Positions 27,280-35,198 of a DNA stretch of 64,000 nucleotides are shown here, one piece after another. The notes beneath the pieces are model-generated. The model saw only the letters and a program-made list of their open reading frames with translations. It was not told where the DNA came from and made no database searches. Each line of letters opens with the position of its first letter. The stretch's first letter is position 1. This stretch comes from Prauserella aidingensis (lineage in GTDB: Bacteria; Actinomycetota; Actinomycetes; Mycobacteriales; Pseudonocardiaceae): assembly GCF_024171865.1 (NCBI RefSeq), contig NZ_JAMTCN010000015.1, forward strand, positions 62,001-126,000, written 5' to 3'. Both the position numbers and the translations under genes were made by a program.

Positions 27280-28616
27280 CGGGCCGCCCTCCGGTGCACC
27301 GCCTCGGCGAACGTCCGTGCCGGCTCGGGGTATCCCGCCCAGTGGACGTGCAGGTAGGACGCGTGCAGCGTCGGGCTCGCGAATCCCTCGGGCTCGCCGT
27401 TCCACCGCCACGCGGCCGTCGCGCCCGCGCGCGGTTCGACGACGGTGCGGTGGAACTCGTGCCCGCGGGCCGAATCACCCTCGGCGGCGAGCAGGTTGTC
27501 GGACGCCGCGGTCGCCGTCCGGTAACCGAGCGCGCCCCGCCGAGTCATGTGGGCCGCGGCGTCGAGCGCGCCGACCATCGGCAGCCCGTCCAGCTCCCGG
27601 CACAGGTACAGCAGTCCCGCGCATTCGGCGACCGCGGGCATGCCGCCGGCCACGGCGTCGCCGATCGCGGTGCGCAGCGGCTCGTTCGCCGACAACTGTT
27701 CGAGGTGCGCCTCGGGGAACCCGCCGCCGAAGTACATGCCGGCACATTCCGGCGGCAACGCCTCGTCCCGCAGCGGGTCGAAGTCCACGACGTCCACGCC
27801 GTGGGCCGCGAGCAGCTCGACGGTCTCGGTGTAGCGGAACGTGAACGCCTCACCGGCCGCGGCGGCCACCACGGCGCGGGGCCCACTGTCGACCTCACCG
27901 GGTGACCACGGTTCGGCGGTCAGCGGGCGCGCCCCGCGCGCGACGCGCACCACGGCGTCGAGGTCGACCCCGCCCGCGATCCAGTCGGCCAGCGTGGGCA
28001 GCAGTTCCCGCGCGTCGGCCTCCCGCTCGCCTGCGGGCACGAGTCCGAGGTGCCTGCTCGGCGCGTGGATGTCGTCACTACGACGGAGCGCACCCAGCAC
28101 GGGAATGCCCGTCGGGGCGAGGGCACCGCGGATCTCGTCCTCGTGCCGCTGCGAACCCAGCTTGTTGAGGATCACGCCGGCGAGCTCGATGTCCGGGTCG
28201 TACCGCGCGAATCCCAGCACCAGCGCCGCGACGCTCCGGCTGGCCGCACTGGCGTCGACGACCAGCACCACCGGCGCATCGATCAGCCGAGCCACGTGCG
28301 CCGTCGAGGCGTAGCCGTCGGTGCCGAGCGCTCCGTCGAACAGGCCCATCACGCCTTCGACCACCGCGACGTCGGCACCGCTCGACCCGTGCTGCAACAA
28401 CGGCACGACCCGGTGTTCGCCCTGCAGGAACGGGTCCAGGTTGCGCGCGGGCCTGCCGGTGGCCATCGCGTGGTAACTCGGGTCGATGAAATCCGGGCCG
28501 ACCTTGTGTCCCGACACCGCCGTGCCGCGGGACCGGAGCGCGGCCATCAGTCCGGTCGCGACGGTCGTCTTCCCGTGCCCGGACCCGGGCGCGGCGACGA
28601 CGACGCGCGCTACCAC
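27276..28616 (-). CDS. cobB: Cobyrinate a,c-diamide synthase (hydrogenobyrinic acid a,c-diamide synthase)
   Basis: 446-residue glutamine-dependent amidotransferase. The N-terminal P-loop is VVVAAPGSGHGKTTVATGLM with GHKVGPDFIDPSYH; VVEGVMGLFDG follows. The C-terminal triad-type glutaminase domain has GMYFGGGFPEAHLEQLS and MPAVAECAGLLYL with the nucleophilic Cys, and a late His in GHEFHRT. The start GTG 28616 overlaps the cobO stop by 7 bp; its own stop overlaps cobC. In the aerobic route the substrate is hydrogenobyrinate before cobalt insertion. Confidence 0.94.
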   Translation of the reverse strand: MVARVVVAAPGSGHGKTTVATGLMAALRSRGTAVSGHKVGPDFIDPSYHAMATGRPARNLDPFLQGEHRVVPLLQHGSSGADVAVVEGVMGLFDGALGTDGYASTAHVARLIDAPVVLVVDASAASRSVAALVLGFARYDPDIELAGVILNKLGSQRHEDEIRGALAPTGIPVLGALRRSDDIHAPSRHLGLVPAGEREADARELLPTLADWIAGGVDLDAVVRVARGARPLTAEPWSPGEVDSGPRAVVAAAAGEAFTFRYTETVELLAAHGVDVVDFDPLRDEALPPECAGMYFGGGFPEAHLEQLSANEPLRTAIGDAVAGGMPAVAECAGLLYLCRELDGLPMVGALDAAAHMTRRGALGYRTATAASDNLLAAEGDSARGHEFHRTVVEPRAGATAAWRWNGEPEGFASPTLHASYLHVHWAGYPEPARTFAEAVHRRAAR

Positions 28617-29212
28617 TCGATGCCCCGCTGGCCCTTTTGTCCCGCATCCATCGGGTGGGTGACCTTCGACATCTCGGCGACCAGATCGGCGGAGTCCAGC
28701 AGCGCCTGCGGAGCGTTGCGGCCGGTGATCACCACGTGCTGCCTGCCGGGACGGTTGCGCAGCGTCTCCACCACGTCGTCCACGTCGACCCAGCCCCAGT
28801 GCAGCGGGTAGGTGAACTCGTCGAGCACGTAGAAGTCGTGCGTCTGTTCACCGAGCCTGCGCTTGATCTCCGCCCAGCCCTCACGGGCATTCTCCGCGTG
28901 ATCCTCGTCGGTGCCCTTCTTGCGGGACCAGCTCCAGCCCTCGCCCATCTTGTGCCACTCGACGGGTCCACCCTGGCCGGTCTCGCCGAGCGTGCGCAGC
29001 GCGTTCTCCTCGCCCACACGCCACTTGGCGGACTTGACGAACTGGAACACGCCGATGCTCCAGCCCTGGTTCCACGCCCGCAGCGCCATGCCGAACGCCG
29101 CCGTCGACTTGCCCTTCATCGGCCCCGTGTGGACGGCCACGATCGGGCGGTTGCGCCGCTGCCGCGTGGTCAGTCCGTCGTCCGGCACCACGGCCGGCTT
29201 CCCCTGCGGCAT
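28610..29212 (-). CDS. cobO: Cob(I)yrinic acid a,c-diamide adenosyltransferase
   Basis: 200-residue CobO/BtuR ATP:corrinoid adenosyltransferase, which forms the Co-C bond to the 5'-deoxyadenosyl ligand. Family signatures are VAVHTGPMKGKSTAAFGMALRA (P-loop type), VGVFQF-like IGVFQFVKSAKW, FYVLDEFTYPLHWGWVDV and VVITGRNAPQALLDSADLV. The ATG 29212 shares one base with the chlID stop (TGATG). It sits directly between the chelatase and the a,c-diamide synthase. Confidence 0.95.
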   Translation of the reverse strand: MPQGKPAVVPDDGLTTRQRRNRPIVAVHTGPMKGKSTAAFGMALRAWNQGWSIGVFQFVKSAKWRVGEENALRTLGETGQGGPVEWHKMGEGWSWSRKKGTDEDHAENAREGWAEIKRRLGEQTHDFYVLDEFTYPLHWGWVDVDDVVETLRNRPGRQHVVITGRNAPQALLDSADLVAEMSKVTHPMDAGQKGQRGIEW

Positions 29213-31281
29213 CAGGCCGCCCTCCGTTTCACCTCGTCGGTCAGCTTCTCCGCCGCCACGTCCCCGACGGCCACGTGCTCGCCACCGAGCCTGCCCGCCA
29301 GGGTCTTGGCCAGGCCGAGCCGCATCCGACCGGTCTCGCAGTCCATGACCACAGTGGACACTCCGGTGCGCGCCAGGCCGTCCGCTGCGGTGTGCGCCCG
29401 CTGCAGCGCCTCCGGGCCACTGGTGGCGCGGCCGTCGGTCACGACCACCAGCAACGGCCTGCGGTCGCCGTCGCGCAAGGCCTCGACCCGCAGCACCTCG
29501 GCGGCGCGCGTCAGGCCCTCGGCGAGCGGCGTGCGCCCACCGGTCGGCAACTCCTCCAGCCGGGCGGCCGCGACGTCGACGCTGCCCGTCGGCGGCAACG
29601 CCACCTCCGCTTCGGAAGCACGGAACGTGACCAGTCCGACCTTGTCCCTGCGCTGGTATGCATCCAGCAGCAGCGACAGCACGGCTGTCTTCACCTCGCG
29701 GATCCGCGCTTTCGACCCCATCGAGCCGGACGCGTCGACGCACAGCAGGACGAGGTTGCCCTCCTTGCCTTCCCGCCGGGCGAAGCGCAGATCCCGGGGC
29801 AGCACGACCGGCCCGGCTCCGTCGGCGCGCGGGCCGCGCTGCGGCCGGCGCCGGGCCGCCGCACGCAGGGTGGCGACGAGGTGCGGCGATCCGCTCCGGG
29901 TGCCGTCCGGCCGGACGCCGACGATCCGGCCGCGCTGCCCCTCGGACCGGGAACGCCTGCCGTCCGCACCGGAACCGGCGCCGTCGACGGTGAACAACTT
30001 CGCGCGGTACGGCGTGTCCGTGCCCGCGCGCTGCTCGGTGCGCGGCGCGGCGCCGTCACCGTCCTCGCTCCCCGAGTCCGCATCGCCGTGTTGCGTTCTC
30101 GGGGGCTCGTGTTGCGGATTCGGGGGCTCGTGTTGCGGATCCTCGTCGGGCGCTCCCCCGCCGGGGCCGCCGTCCGGGCCGTCACCGGGTCCGTCGTCGG
30201 GCCCCTCCGGGCCGCCCTCGCCGCCGTCGTCCGGGCCGTCGCCGTCGGGGTCGTCGTCAGGGTCTTCCCCCGGAGGCTGGGCGTCCTGCAATGCCTGCTC
30301 CAGCTGTTCGGAGTCGATGCCCGGGGCGTCGAACGGGTTGCGCCTGCGCCGGTGCGGCAGCGCCAGCCTCGCCGCCACCCGGATGTCCTCTGTGGACACG
30401 GCCGTGCGGCCGCACCAGGCCGCGTGCGCCACGGCGGTGCGTGCCGTGACGATGTCGGCCCGCATCCCGTCGACCTCGAACGCCGCGCACACCTCGGCGA
30501 TCTGCAACAGTGCCTCGTCGGTCAGCTCCACCGACGGCAACAGTGTCCGCGCCTTGGCGATCTCGGTGGCCAGAGCGGCGTCGTCGGCGGCGTAGCCCTC
30601 GGCGAACGCGTCCGGATCCGCTTCGTACGCGAGCCGCCGTCGCACCACCTCGACCCGCTCGGCGGCATCGCGGCTGGACGAGACCTCGACGGTCAGCCCG
30701 AACCGGTCGAGCAGCTGCGGCCGCAGTTCCCCTTCCTCGGGGTTCATCGTTCCGATGAGCACGAACCGGGCGGCGTGCGAGACCGACGCACCTTCCCGCT
30801 CGACCGTCACCCGGCCCATCGCCGCCGCGTCGAGCAGCGTGTCGACCAGGTGGTCGTGCAGGAGGTTGACCTCGTCGACGTAGAGCATGCCGCGGTGCGC
30901 ACCGGCGAGCAGACCGGGCTGAAAGTCGGTGACCCCGTCGCGCAGCGCACGTTCCAGGTCGAGCGAGCCGACGACGCGTTCCTCGGCGGCACCGACGGGC
31001 AGTTCCACGAGCCGCGCGGGCCGCCGGGACGACGTGACCGTCCGGTGTGGACCATCGGGGCACGACGGGTCGGGCGCCTCCGGGTCGCACGCGAACCGGC
31101 AGCCGTCGACGACGTCCACATCGGGCAGCAGCCCCGCGAGGGCGCGCACCATGGTGGATTTCGCCGTGCCCTTCTCCCCGCGTACCAGCACGCCGCCGAT
31201 CGACGGTGAGATGGTGCACAACAGGAGCGCCAGGCGCAGTTCGGCCATTCCGACGACTGCCGTGAACGGGTACGGCCGCAT
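29212..31281 (-). CDS. Fused ChlI-ChlD-type cobaltochelatase subunit (AAA+ and VWA domains)
   Basis: 689-residue AAA+ motor plus integrin-like subunit, predicted to partner CobN for cobalt insertion into hydrogenobyrinate diamide. The AAA+ part (residues about 1-340) has Walker A GEKGTAKS, Walker B MLYVDEVNLL and LIGTMNPEEGELRPQLLDRFGL. An acidic Asp/Gly/Pro-rich linker (about 360-460) follows, and then a VWA domain with MIDAS LCVDASGSMGSK (about 515) and TDGRATSG. The linker contains NPQHEPP-type repeats made by the 21-bp DNA repeat at 30088-30150. The start ATG 31281 lies downstream of a cobalamin riboswitch. The family is also called magnesium chelatase, but no chlorophyll genes are near and the surrounding genes make cobalamin. 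Confidence 0.88.
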   Translation of the reverse strand: MRPYPFTAVVGMAELRLALLLCTISPSIGGVLVRGEKGTAKSTMVRALAGLLPDVDVVDGCRFACDPEAPDPSCPDGPHRTVTSSRRPARLVELPVGAAEERVVGSLDLERALRDGVTDFQPGLLAGAHRGMLYVDEVNLLHDHLVDTLLDAAAMGRVTVEREGASVSHAARFVLIGTMNPEEGELRPQLLDRFGLTVEVSSSRDAAERVEVVRRRLAYEADPDAFAEGYAADDAALATEIAKARTLLPSVELTDEALLQIAEVCAAFEVDGMRADIVTARTAVAHAAWCGRTAVSTEDIRVAARLALPHRRRRNPFDAPGIDSEQLEQALQDAQPPGEDPDDDPDGDGPDDGGEGGPEGPDDGPGDGPDGGPGGGAPDEDPQHEPPNPQHEPPRTQHGDADSGSEDGDGAAPRTEQRAGTDTPYRAKLFTVDGAGSGADGRRSRSEGQRGRIVGVRPDGTRSGSPHLVATLRAAARRRPQRGPRADGAGPVVLPRDLRFARREGKEGNLVLLCVDASGSMGSKARIREVKTAVLSLLLDAYQRRDKVGLVTFRASEAEVALPPTGSVDVAAARLEELPTGGRTPLAEGLTRAAEVLRVEALRDGDRRPLLVVVTDGRATSGPEALQRAHTAADGLARTGVSTVVMDCETGRMRLGLAKTLAGRLGGEHVAVGDVAAEKLTDEVKRRAA
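30088..30150 (-). repeat. 21-bp repeat units inside the chlID coding linker
   Basis: Two full units and one diverged unit (30088-30108, 30109-30129, 30130-30150) match the 15487-15653 array, e.g. GTGTTGCGGATTC then GGGGGCTC. Being 21 bp long they keep the reading frame and encode NPQHEPP-like heptapeptides in the acidic linker. Confidence 0.88.
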
Positions 31282-31337
31282 GCAGACTCCCTTGCTCGAC
31301 GGCGGGTTTCCACGCCCACCGGGTTTCACACCACGCA

Positions 31338-31455
31338 AGCATTCCCGCGGCCACCGAAGCTCTGACTTCCCGGCCCGCAGGCCGGTCACAGTGGCGGGAC
31401 CGTCCCGGATTCGCACCGGGTTCCACGGCGACCGCGTCCCCGGCATCATCGCACA
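31338..31455 (-). ncRNA. Cobalamin riboswitch controlling chlID-cobO-cobB-cobC
   Basis: On the minus strand the order is GGAACCCGGTGCGAATCC, GGGACGGTCCC, GCCACTGTGACCGG (B12 box; complement at 31381-31395), and a variable arm ending GGAAGTCAGAGC. The aptamer ends about 60 nt before the chlID ATG. It is a second, independent copy of the element upstream of cbtB. Confidence 0.92.
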
Positions 31456-31505
31456 CGTTCCACCGCCCGCGGGTGTTCGCCGCAACACAACTACCGTGGC
31501 TCGAC

Positions 31506-32696
31506 GTGACAATCACCGTGGTGGGCATCGGCGCGGACGGGTGGCGGGCGTTGCCACCGGCCTCGCGCGCGGAGCTCGAGACGTGCGAGGTGCTGCTCGG
31601 CGGGCCCCGGCAGCTGGACCTGGTCCCCGACGGCCCGTACGAGAAACGCCCCTGGCCCAGTCCGCTGCTGCCCGCGTTGGACGACGTGCTCGCCGAGCTG
31701 GCAGGCCGCCGCGTCGGGGTACTCGCCAGCGGCGACCCGCTGCTGTCGGGTATCGGCGGCACGCTCGTACGCAGGCTCGGCCCCGACGCGGTCCGGATCG
31801 TGCCCGCGGTGTCCTCGGTCGCCCTGGCCCGCGCGCGACTGGGCTGGACCGCGGAGGAGACCGACGTCGTCAGCGCCGTGGGCCGCGACGCCCGCAAGGT
31901 GCTGCGTGCGCTCGCCCCTGGCAGGCGGGTCCTGGTCCTCAGCTCCGGGGCCGACACGCCGGGACGTGTCGCGGCGCTGCTGGCCGACCACGGGTTCGGC
32001 GACAGCATCCTGACCGTCCTCGAGAACCTGGACTCACCCGAGGAACGCAGGCTCGACGGCACCGCCCGCGACTGGCCGCACGAAGACGTCGCACCGCTCA
32101 ACGTCGTCGCGATCACCTGCGCCGGTCCGGCGTACTCGCTGCTGGCGGGCCTGCCCGACGAGGCGTTCGACCAAGACGGCCAGCTCACCAAACGCGATCT
32201 CCGAGCGAGCGCACTCGCCCGGCTCGCCCCGGCGCCCGGCGAGCTGCTGTGGGACGTGGGGGCGGGCGCGGGCAGCGTCGCGGTCGAGTGGTGCCGCGCG
32301 CATCCCGCCAACCGGGCGATCGCCGTGGAGTCGCGGTCCGACCGCGCCGACCGTGTCGCCCGCAACGCGGCCGACCTGGGAGTTCCGGACGTCGAGGTCG
32401 TCACCGGCCGCGCCCCGGACGCGCTCGCGGGGCTGGCCGTCCCCGACGCCGTGTTCGTCGGCGGCGGTGTCGCGGGCGCCGGTGTGCTGACCGCATGCTG
32501 GGACGCCCTGCGCCCCGGCGGCAGACTGGTGGCCCACGGCGTGACGCTCGAGGCCGAGCAGGCGCTCGCCGCGCAGTACTCCGACCGGGGCGGCGAGCTG
32601 ACCAGGATCTCCGTCGAACGTGCCGCACCGCTCGGCGGCCTGACCGGGTGGAGTCCCGCCCGTGCCGTAACGCAATGGAGTGTGAGAAAGCCGTGA
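31506..32696 (+). CDS. cobL: Precorrin-6Y C5,15-methyltransferase (decarboxylating), CobL
   Basis: 396-residue fusion of CbiE (N-terminal, residues about 1-200) and CbiT (C-terminal). The CbiE part begins TITVVGIGADGWRALP and shows GVLASGDPLLSGIGG. The CbiT SAM-methyltransferase fold shows LLWDVGAGAGSVAVEW and VFVGGGVAGAGVL. The start is GTG 31506; the frame is open to 31473 but the family begins at this motif. It is divergent from the riboswitch-led chlID operon and overlaps cobM by 4 bp (GTGA). Confidence 0.95.
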   Translation: MTITVVGIGADGWRALPPASRAELETCEVLLGGPRQLDLVPDGPYEKRPWPSPLLPALDDVLAELAGRRVGVLASGDPLLSGIGGTLVRRLGPDAVRIVPAVSSVALARARLGWTAEETDVVSAVGRDARKVLRALAPGRRVLVLSSGADTPGRVAALLADHGFGDSILTVLENLDSPEERRLDGTARDWPHEDVAPLNVVAITCAGPAYSLLAGLPDEAFDQDGQLTKRDLRASALARLAPAPGELLWDVGAGAGSVAVEWCRAHPANRAIAVESRSDRADRVARNAADLGVPDVEVVTGRAPDALAGLAVPDAVFVGGGVAGAGVLTACWDALRPGGRLVAHGVTLEAEQALAAQYSDRGGELTRISVERAAPLGGLTGWSPARAVTQWSVRKP

Positions 32697-33478
32697 CCGT
32701 CCATTTCATCGGTGCCGGACCGGGCGCCGCCGACCTGATCACCGTCCGCGGGCAGCACCTGCTCGCGAGCTGCGGCGTGTGCCTCTACCCGGGCAGCCTG
32801 ACGCCGACCGACCTGCTCGCGCACTGCCCGGACGGCGCCGCACTGGTCGACACCGCCGACCTGACACTCGACGACATCATCGGCAGGCTGGTCGAGGCCC
32901 ACGAGGCGGGACACGACGTCGCGCGCCTGTGCTCCGGCGACCCCGCCGTCTACAGCGCCGTCGCCGAGCAGATGCGCCGCCTCGACGCGGCGGGTGTGCC
33001 CTACGACGTCACCCCGGGCGTGCCCGCGTTCTCCGCGGCCGCCGCGGTGCTGGGCCGCGAGCTGACCGTGCCGACCGTCGGGCAGAGCCTCGTCCTCACC
33101 CGGGCGCAGGCACGGTCGACGTCGATGCCCGAGGGTGAGGACCTGGCCACGCTGGGCGCGTCCGGGGCGACGCTGGCGCTGCACCTGGCGATCAACCGCG
33201 TCGAGCAGGTGGTCGACGAACTGCTGCCGCACTACGGCGCGGACTGCCCCGCCGCCGTGGTGGCCAAGGCGACCCAACCGGGCGAAACGGTGCTGCGCGG
33301 GACGCTCGGCGACATCGCGGGCCAGGTACGCGAGGCCGGACTGAACCGCGCAGCGATGATCTTCGTCGGCACGGTCCTCGCGGCCGAGAACTTCCCCGAC
33401 AGCTTCCTCTACTCGGCGGGCCGGGAACGGCACGCGCCCGGTGACCCCTACTGCGAGAACGGGGGCGGGCCCCACTGA
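32693..33478 (+). CDS. cobM: Precorrin-4 C11-methyltransferase
   Basis: 261-residue SAM-dependent tetrapyrrole methylase. The N-terminus TVHFIGAGPGAADLITVRG contains the methylase glycine motif. CLYPGSLTPTDLLAHCP, RLCSGDPAVYSAVAEQM and YDVTPGVPAFSAAAAVLGRE are characteristic of CobM/CbiF. GTG 32693 overlaps the cobL stop; an ATG at 32675 is possible. It forms a two-gene unit with cobL. Confidence 0.95.
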   Translation: MTVHFIGAGPGAADLITVRGQHLLASCGVCLYPGSLTPTDLLAHCPDGAALVDTADLTLDDIIGRLVEAHEAGHDVARLCSGDPAVYSAVAEQMRRLDAAGVPYDVTPGVPAFSAAAAVLGRELTVPTVGQSLVLTRAQARSTSMPEGEDLATLGASGATLALHLAINRVEQVVDELLPHYGADCPAAVVAKATQPGETVLRGTLGDIAGQVREAGLNRAAMIFVGTVLAAENFPDSFLYSAGRERHAPGDPYCENGGGPH

Positions 33479-33501
33479 CAGGACCCCCGTCGGCCGCGAT
33501 C

Positions 33502-34119
33502 GTGGAGGACATGACGGGCGACCTCCTGGGCAGTACGTGGCTCCTGCCGTTCCTGGCACTCGCCGTGCTGGTCGACGGCCCACTGCCGTTCCTGCCGAGC
33601 GAACCCGTGTTGCTGTCGTCGGTCGCGGCCGCGGGCGACGCGGGCAGGGTCGTCGCGCTCGCGGCCGCGGCCTTCGTGGGATCGCTCGCGGGTGACGCGC
33701 TGCTGTACACCCTCGGCCGGTCGTCGCACCGGTTCCTGCGCGGCAGGCGCGACGACACCCGGGTGCGCAGGTGGTTGCACCGACGGCCGGTGCTCACGCT
33801 CGTGGCCGTGCGGTTCCTGCCGGGCGGCCGCCTCGTGAGCGTCGCCGCGGCGGGGCGCGTGCGTATCCCCGTGATGCGCTTCGTCCCGGCGACGCTCGTC
33901 AGCTCCGCCGTGTGGTGCGGATACATGACGGGCACGGGACTGCTGATCGCACCGGTGACCCACGGCGATCCGGTGCTGTCGCTGCTCGCGGGGATCGGCA
34001 TGGCCACGGTCATCGGCGCCGCGGGCGAGACCGCCCGGCGGATCGTCTCCCGCCGCCGGACCGACGTACCGGCAGCTGCTCCGCCAGCACGTGCAGCGCT
34101 GCCCACTGCCGTGCGGTGA
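33502..34119 (+). CDS. DedA/VTT-family membrane protein
   Basis: 205-residue membrane protein (202 from ATG 33511). It shows the VTT/SNARE-associated pattern: LPSEPVLLSSVAAAGDAG in the re-entrant region, then FVGSLAGDALLYTLGRSS and VRFLPGGRLVSVAAAGRVRIPVMRF, with the conserved R and G-R residues. DedA proteins act as lipid scramblases or flippases. It lies 23 bp after cobM on the same strand. The last 110 bp (34010-34119) overlap, antisense, the 3' end of the erm gene. The low-complexity C-terminus AAAPPARAALPTAVR lies within that overlap. Confidence 0.78.
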   Translation: MEDMTGDLLGSTWLLPFLALAVLVDGPLPFLPSEPVLLSSVAAAGDAGRVVALAAAAFVGSLAGDALLYTLGRSSHRFLRGRRDDTRVRRWLHRRPVLTLVAVRFLPGGRLVSVAAAGRVRIPVMRFVPATLVSSAVWCGYMTGTGLLIAPVTHGDPVLSLLAGIGMATVIGAAGETARRIVSRRRTDVPAAAPPARAALPTAVR

Positions 34120-34831
34120 GCGCTCGGGGCAGCGCCGTGGGCGGCACGCCGTTGTCCGCGAGCCACCGGTCCACGGCGGCGCGGTGGCCGAACCGGCGCA
34201 TCAGGATGTCCTCGATGCCGCGGCCCGGCCCCGTGAACACGGCGTGGACCAGGTCGGCGTAGTCGCGGCGCCGCGCCACCGGGACGAGCGGCCGCGGACG
34301 ACGGGTGATCGTCAGCAGACCGCCGTCGACGTCGGGACTGGGTGTGAACGCCGAGGCCGGGACGCGGCGGTCCAGACCGAACTCGAACCACGGCCACCAC
34401 TGGGCGGTCATCATCGTGGCGCCGCCGACACCTGCGCGGCGCCGTGCCACCTCCCACTGGACGAGCAGCACGGCATCCGTCCAGTGGTCCGCGGCCAGCA
34501 CCCGGCGCAGCATGCCGGTGGTGCGGTGGAACGGCAGGTTGCCGACGATCACGTGCGGCGTGCGGGGAAGGGCGAAACCGCCGAAGTCGGCGTGCACGAC
34601 GCGGGTCCGCCGCACCCGCCGCCGGAGCGTGGCGACGAGCCTTGCGTCGAGTTCGACGGCGGTGATCGGCCTGCCGAGCGTTTCGAGCGGGAGCGTGACG
34701 GCGCCCGCGCCGGGGCCGATCTCGACGATCGGGCCGTCCGTGCGGGCGACGTGGTCGACGATGCGGGTGATCGTGGAAGGGTCGGTGAGGAAGTTCTGGC
34801 CGAGTTCGTGTCGGCCGCTGTGTCGAGACAC
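34010..34831 (-). CDS. erm: Erm-type 23S rRNA (adenine-N6) methyltransferase
   Basis: 273-residue rRNA methylase of the KsgA/Erm family; it methylates 23S A2058 and confers macrolide-lincosamide-streptogramin B resistance. RHELGQNFLTDPSTITRIVD is the N-terminal signature, PIVEIGPGAGAVTLPLETLG the SAM site, HVIVGNLPFHRTTGML the catalytic NLPF motif, and TMMTAQWWPWFEFGL and ASAFTPSPDVDGGLLTITRR follow. The sequence resembles the mycobacterial/rhodococcal Erm(38)-(41)-like branch rather than ErmE (comparison from memory). The start GTG 34831 has CGGAG 10 nt upstream. The tail is basic (RRSGGGRR). A leader peptide and stem-loops precede it, so it is probably drug-inducible. Confidence 0.9.
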   Translation of the reverse strand: MSRHSGRHELGQNFLTDPSTITRIVDHVARTDGPIVEIGPGAGAVTLPLETLGRPITAVELDARLVATLRRRVRRTRVVHADFGGFALPRTPHVIVGNLPFHRTTGMLRRVLAADHWTDAVLLVQWEVARRRAGVGGATMMTAQWWPWFEFGLDRRVPASAFTPSPDVDGGLLTITRRPRPLVPVARRRDYADLVHAVFTGPGRGIEDILMRRFGHRAAVDRWLADNGVPPTALPRALTARQWAALHVLAEQLPVRRSGGGRRSAGRSRPRRR

Positions 34832-34842
34832 GGGTGTTTTCT

Positions 34843-34909
34843 CCGGGTGCCGTGGGATGACCCGGGCAGCACGAAGCGGGCCGCCCGGCAGGACATGCCG
34901 AGGGCGGCC
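34843..34909 (-). promoter_or_regulatory. Stem-loops between leader peptide and erm (putative attenuator)
   Basis: Two perfect dyads on the minus-strand transcript: GGCCGCCC/GGGCGGCC (34879-34886 and 34902-34909) and CCGGGT/ACCCGG (34843-34848 and 34860-34865). The second overlaps CCGGAG, the likely ribosome site of erm, and could mask it until ribosome stalling on the leader remodels the RNA. The alternative pairing has not been computed. Confidence 0.55.
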
Positions 34910-34947
34910 GGCGCACGGAGGGATCGAGCGATACGCCGAGGCCGCCG

Positions 34948-35001
34948 CTATGCGCGGCGCAGCCTCACGAAGAACGCCATGGAGAAAGCACCTGGACCCA
35001 T
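34948..35001 (-). CDS. Erm leader peptide with RLR motif (17 aa)
   Basis: A 17-residue frame starting at ATG 35001 reads MGPGAFSMAFFVRLRRA and stops at 34948. A second in-frame ATG at 34980 gives MAFFVRLRRA. It lies about 116 nt upstream of erm on the same strand. The VRLRR segment matches the RLR class of macrolide-arrest leader peptides known from other erm genes. The first ATG is about 7-10 nt from a TAGGTT -10-like hexamer, so the message may be leaderless. Function is inferred from motif and context. Confidence 0.6.
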   Translation of the reverse strand: MGPGAFSMAFFVRLRRA

Positions 35002-35050
35002 GGCGGCCAACCTAGCGGCACCCGGGCCACCCGGTCGAGGCGAATTTCCG
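35002..35050 (-). promoter_or_regulatory. Candidate erm promoter
   Basis: On the minus strand, TCGACC (-35-like) and TAGGTT (-10-like) are 18 bp apart and end just before the leader ATG. A short AT-rich GGAAATTC patch precedes the -35, where WhiB7-dependent resistance promoters carry their AT-rich box; that link is only suggestive. Confidence 0.4.
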
Positions 35051-35081
35051 CTACACCACGTAGCCGCTCCTCACTCCGGGA

Positions 35082-35137
35082 ATGCCCCAAGGGCACCTTG
35101 GTTGCGTTGAGTGCGACCAAGGTGCCCTTGGGGGCAT
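35082..35137. repeat. Long inverted repeat (21/22-bp arms) between cbiD and erm
   Basis: ATGCCCCAAGGGCACCTTGG (35082 on) pairs with its complement ending at 35137, with one extra G in the right arm and a 13-nt loop that can pair further through G-U wobbles. It lies 61 bp past the cbiD stop and may terminate cbiD transcription. Its near-perfect symmetry also fits a REP/MITE-like element. Confidence 0.7.
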
Positions 35138-35198
35138 CACCCCGCTCACCTGGACGTGCACCGGTGGTGCATGGGTGTGGTTGCGGAGGGTGTGGAGG

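Noticed and set aside
29212-31281. Magnesium chelatase of (bacterio)chlorophyll synthesis
   Set aside because: No photosynthesis genes occur. The gene is coupled to cobO and cobB and preceded by a cobalamin riboswitch, so a cobaltochelatase role fits better.
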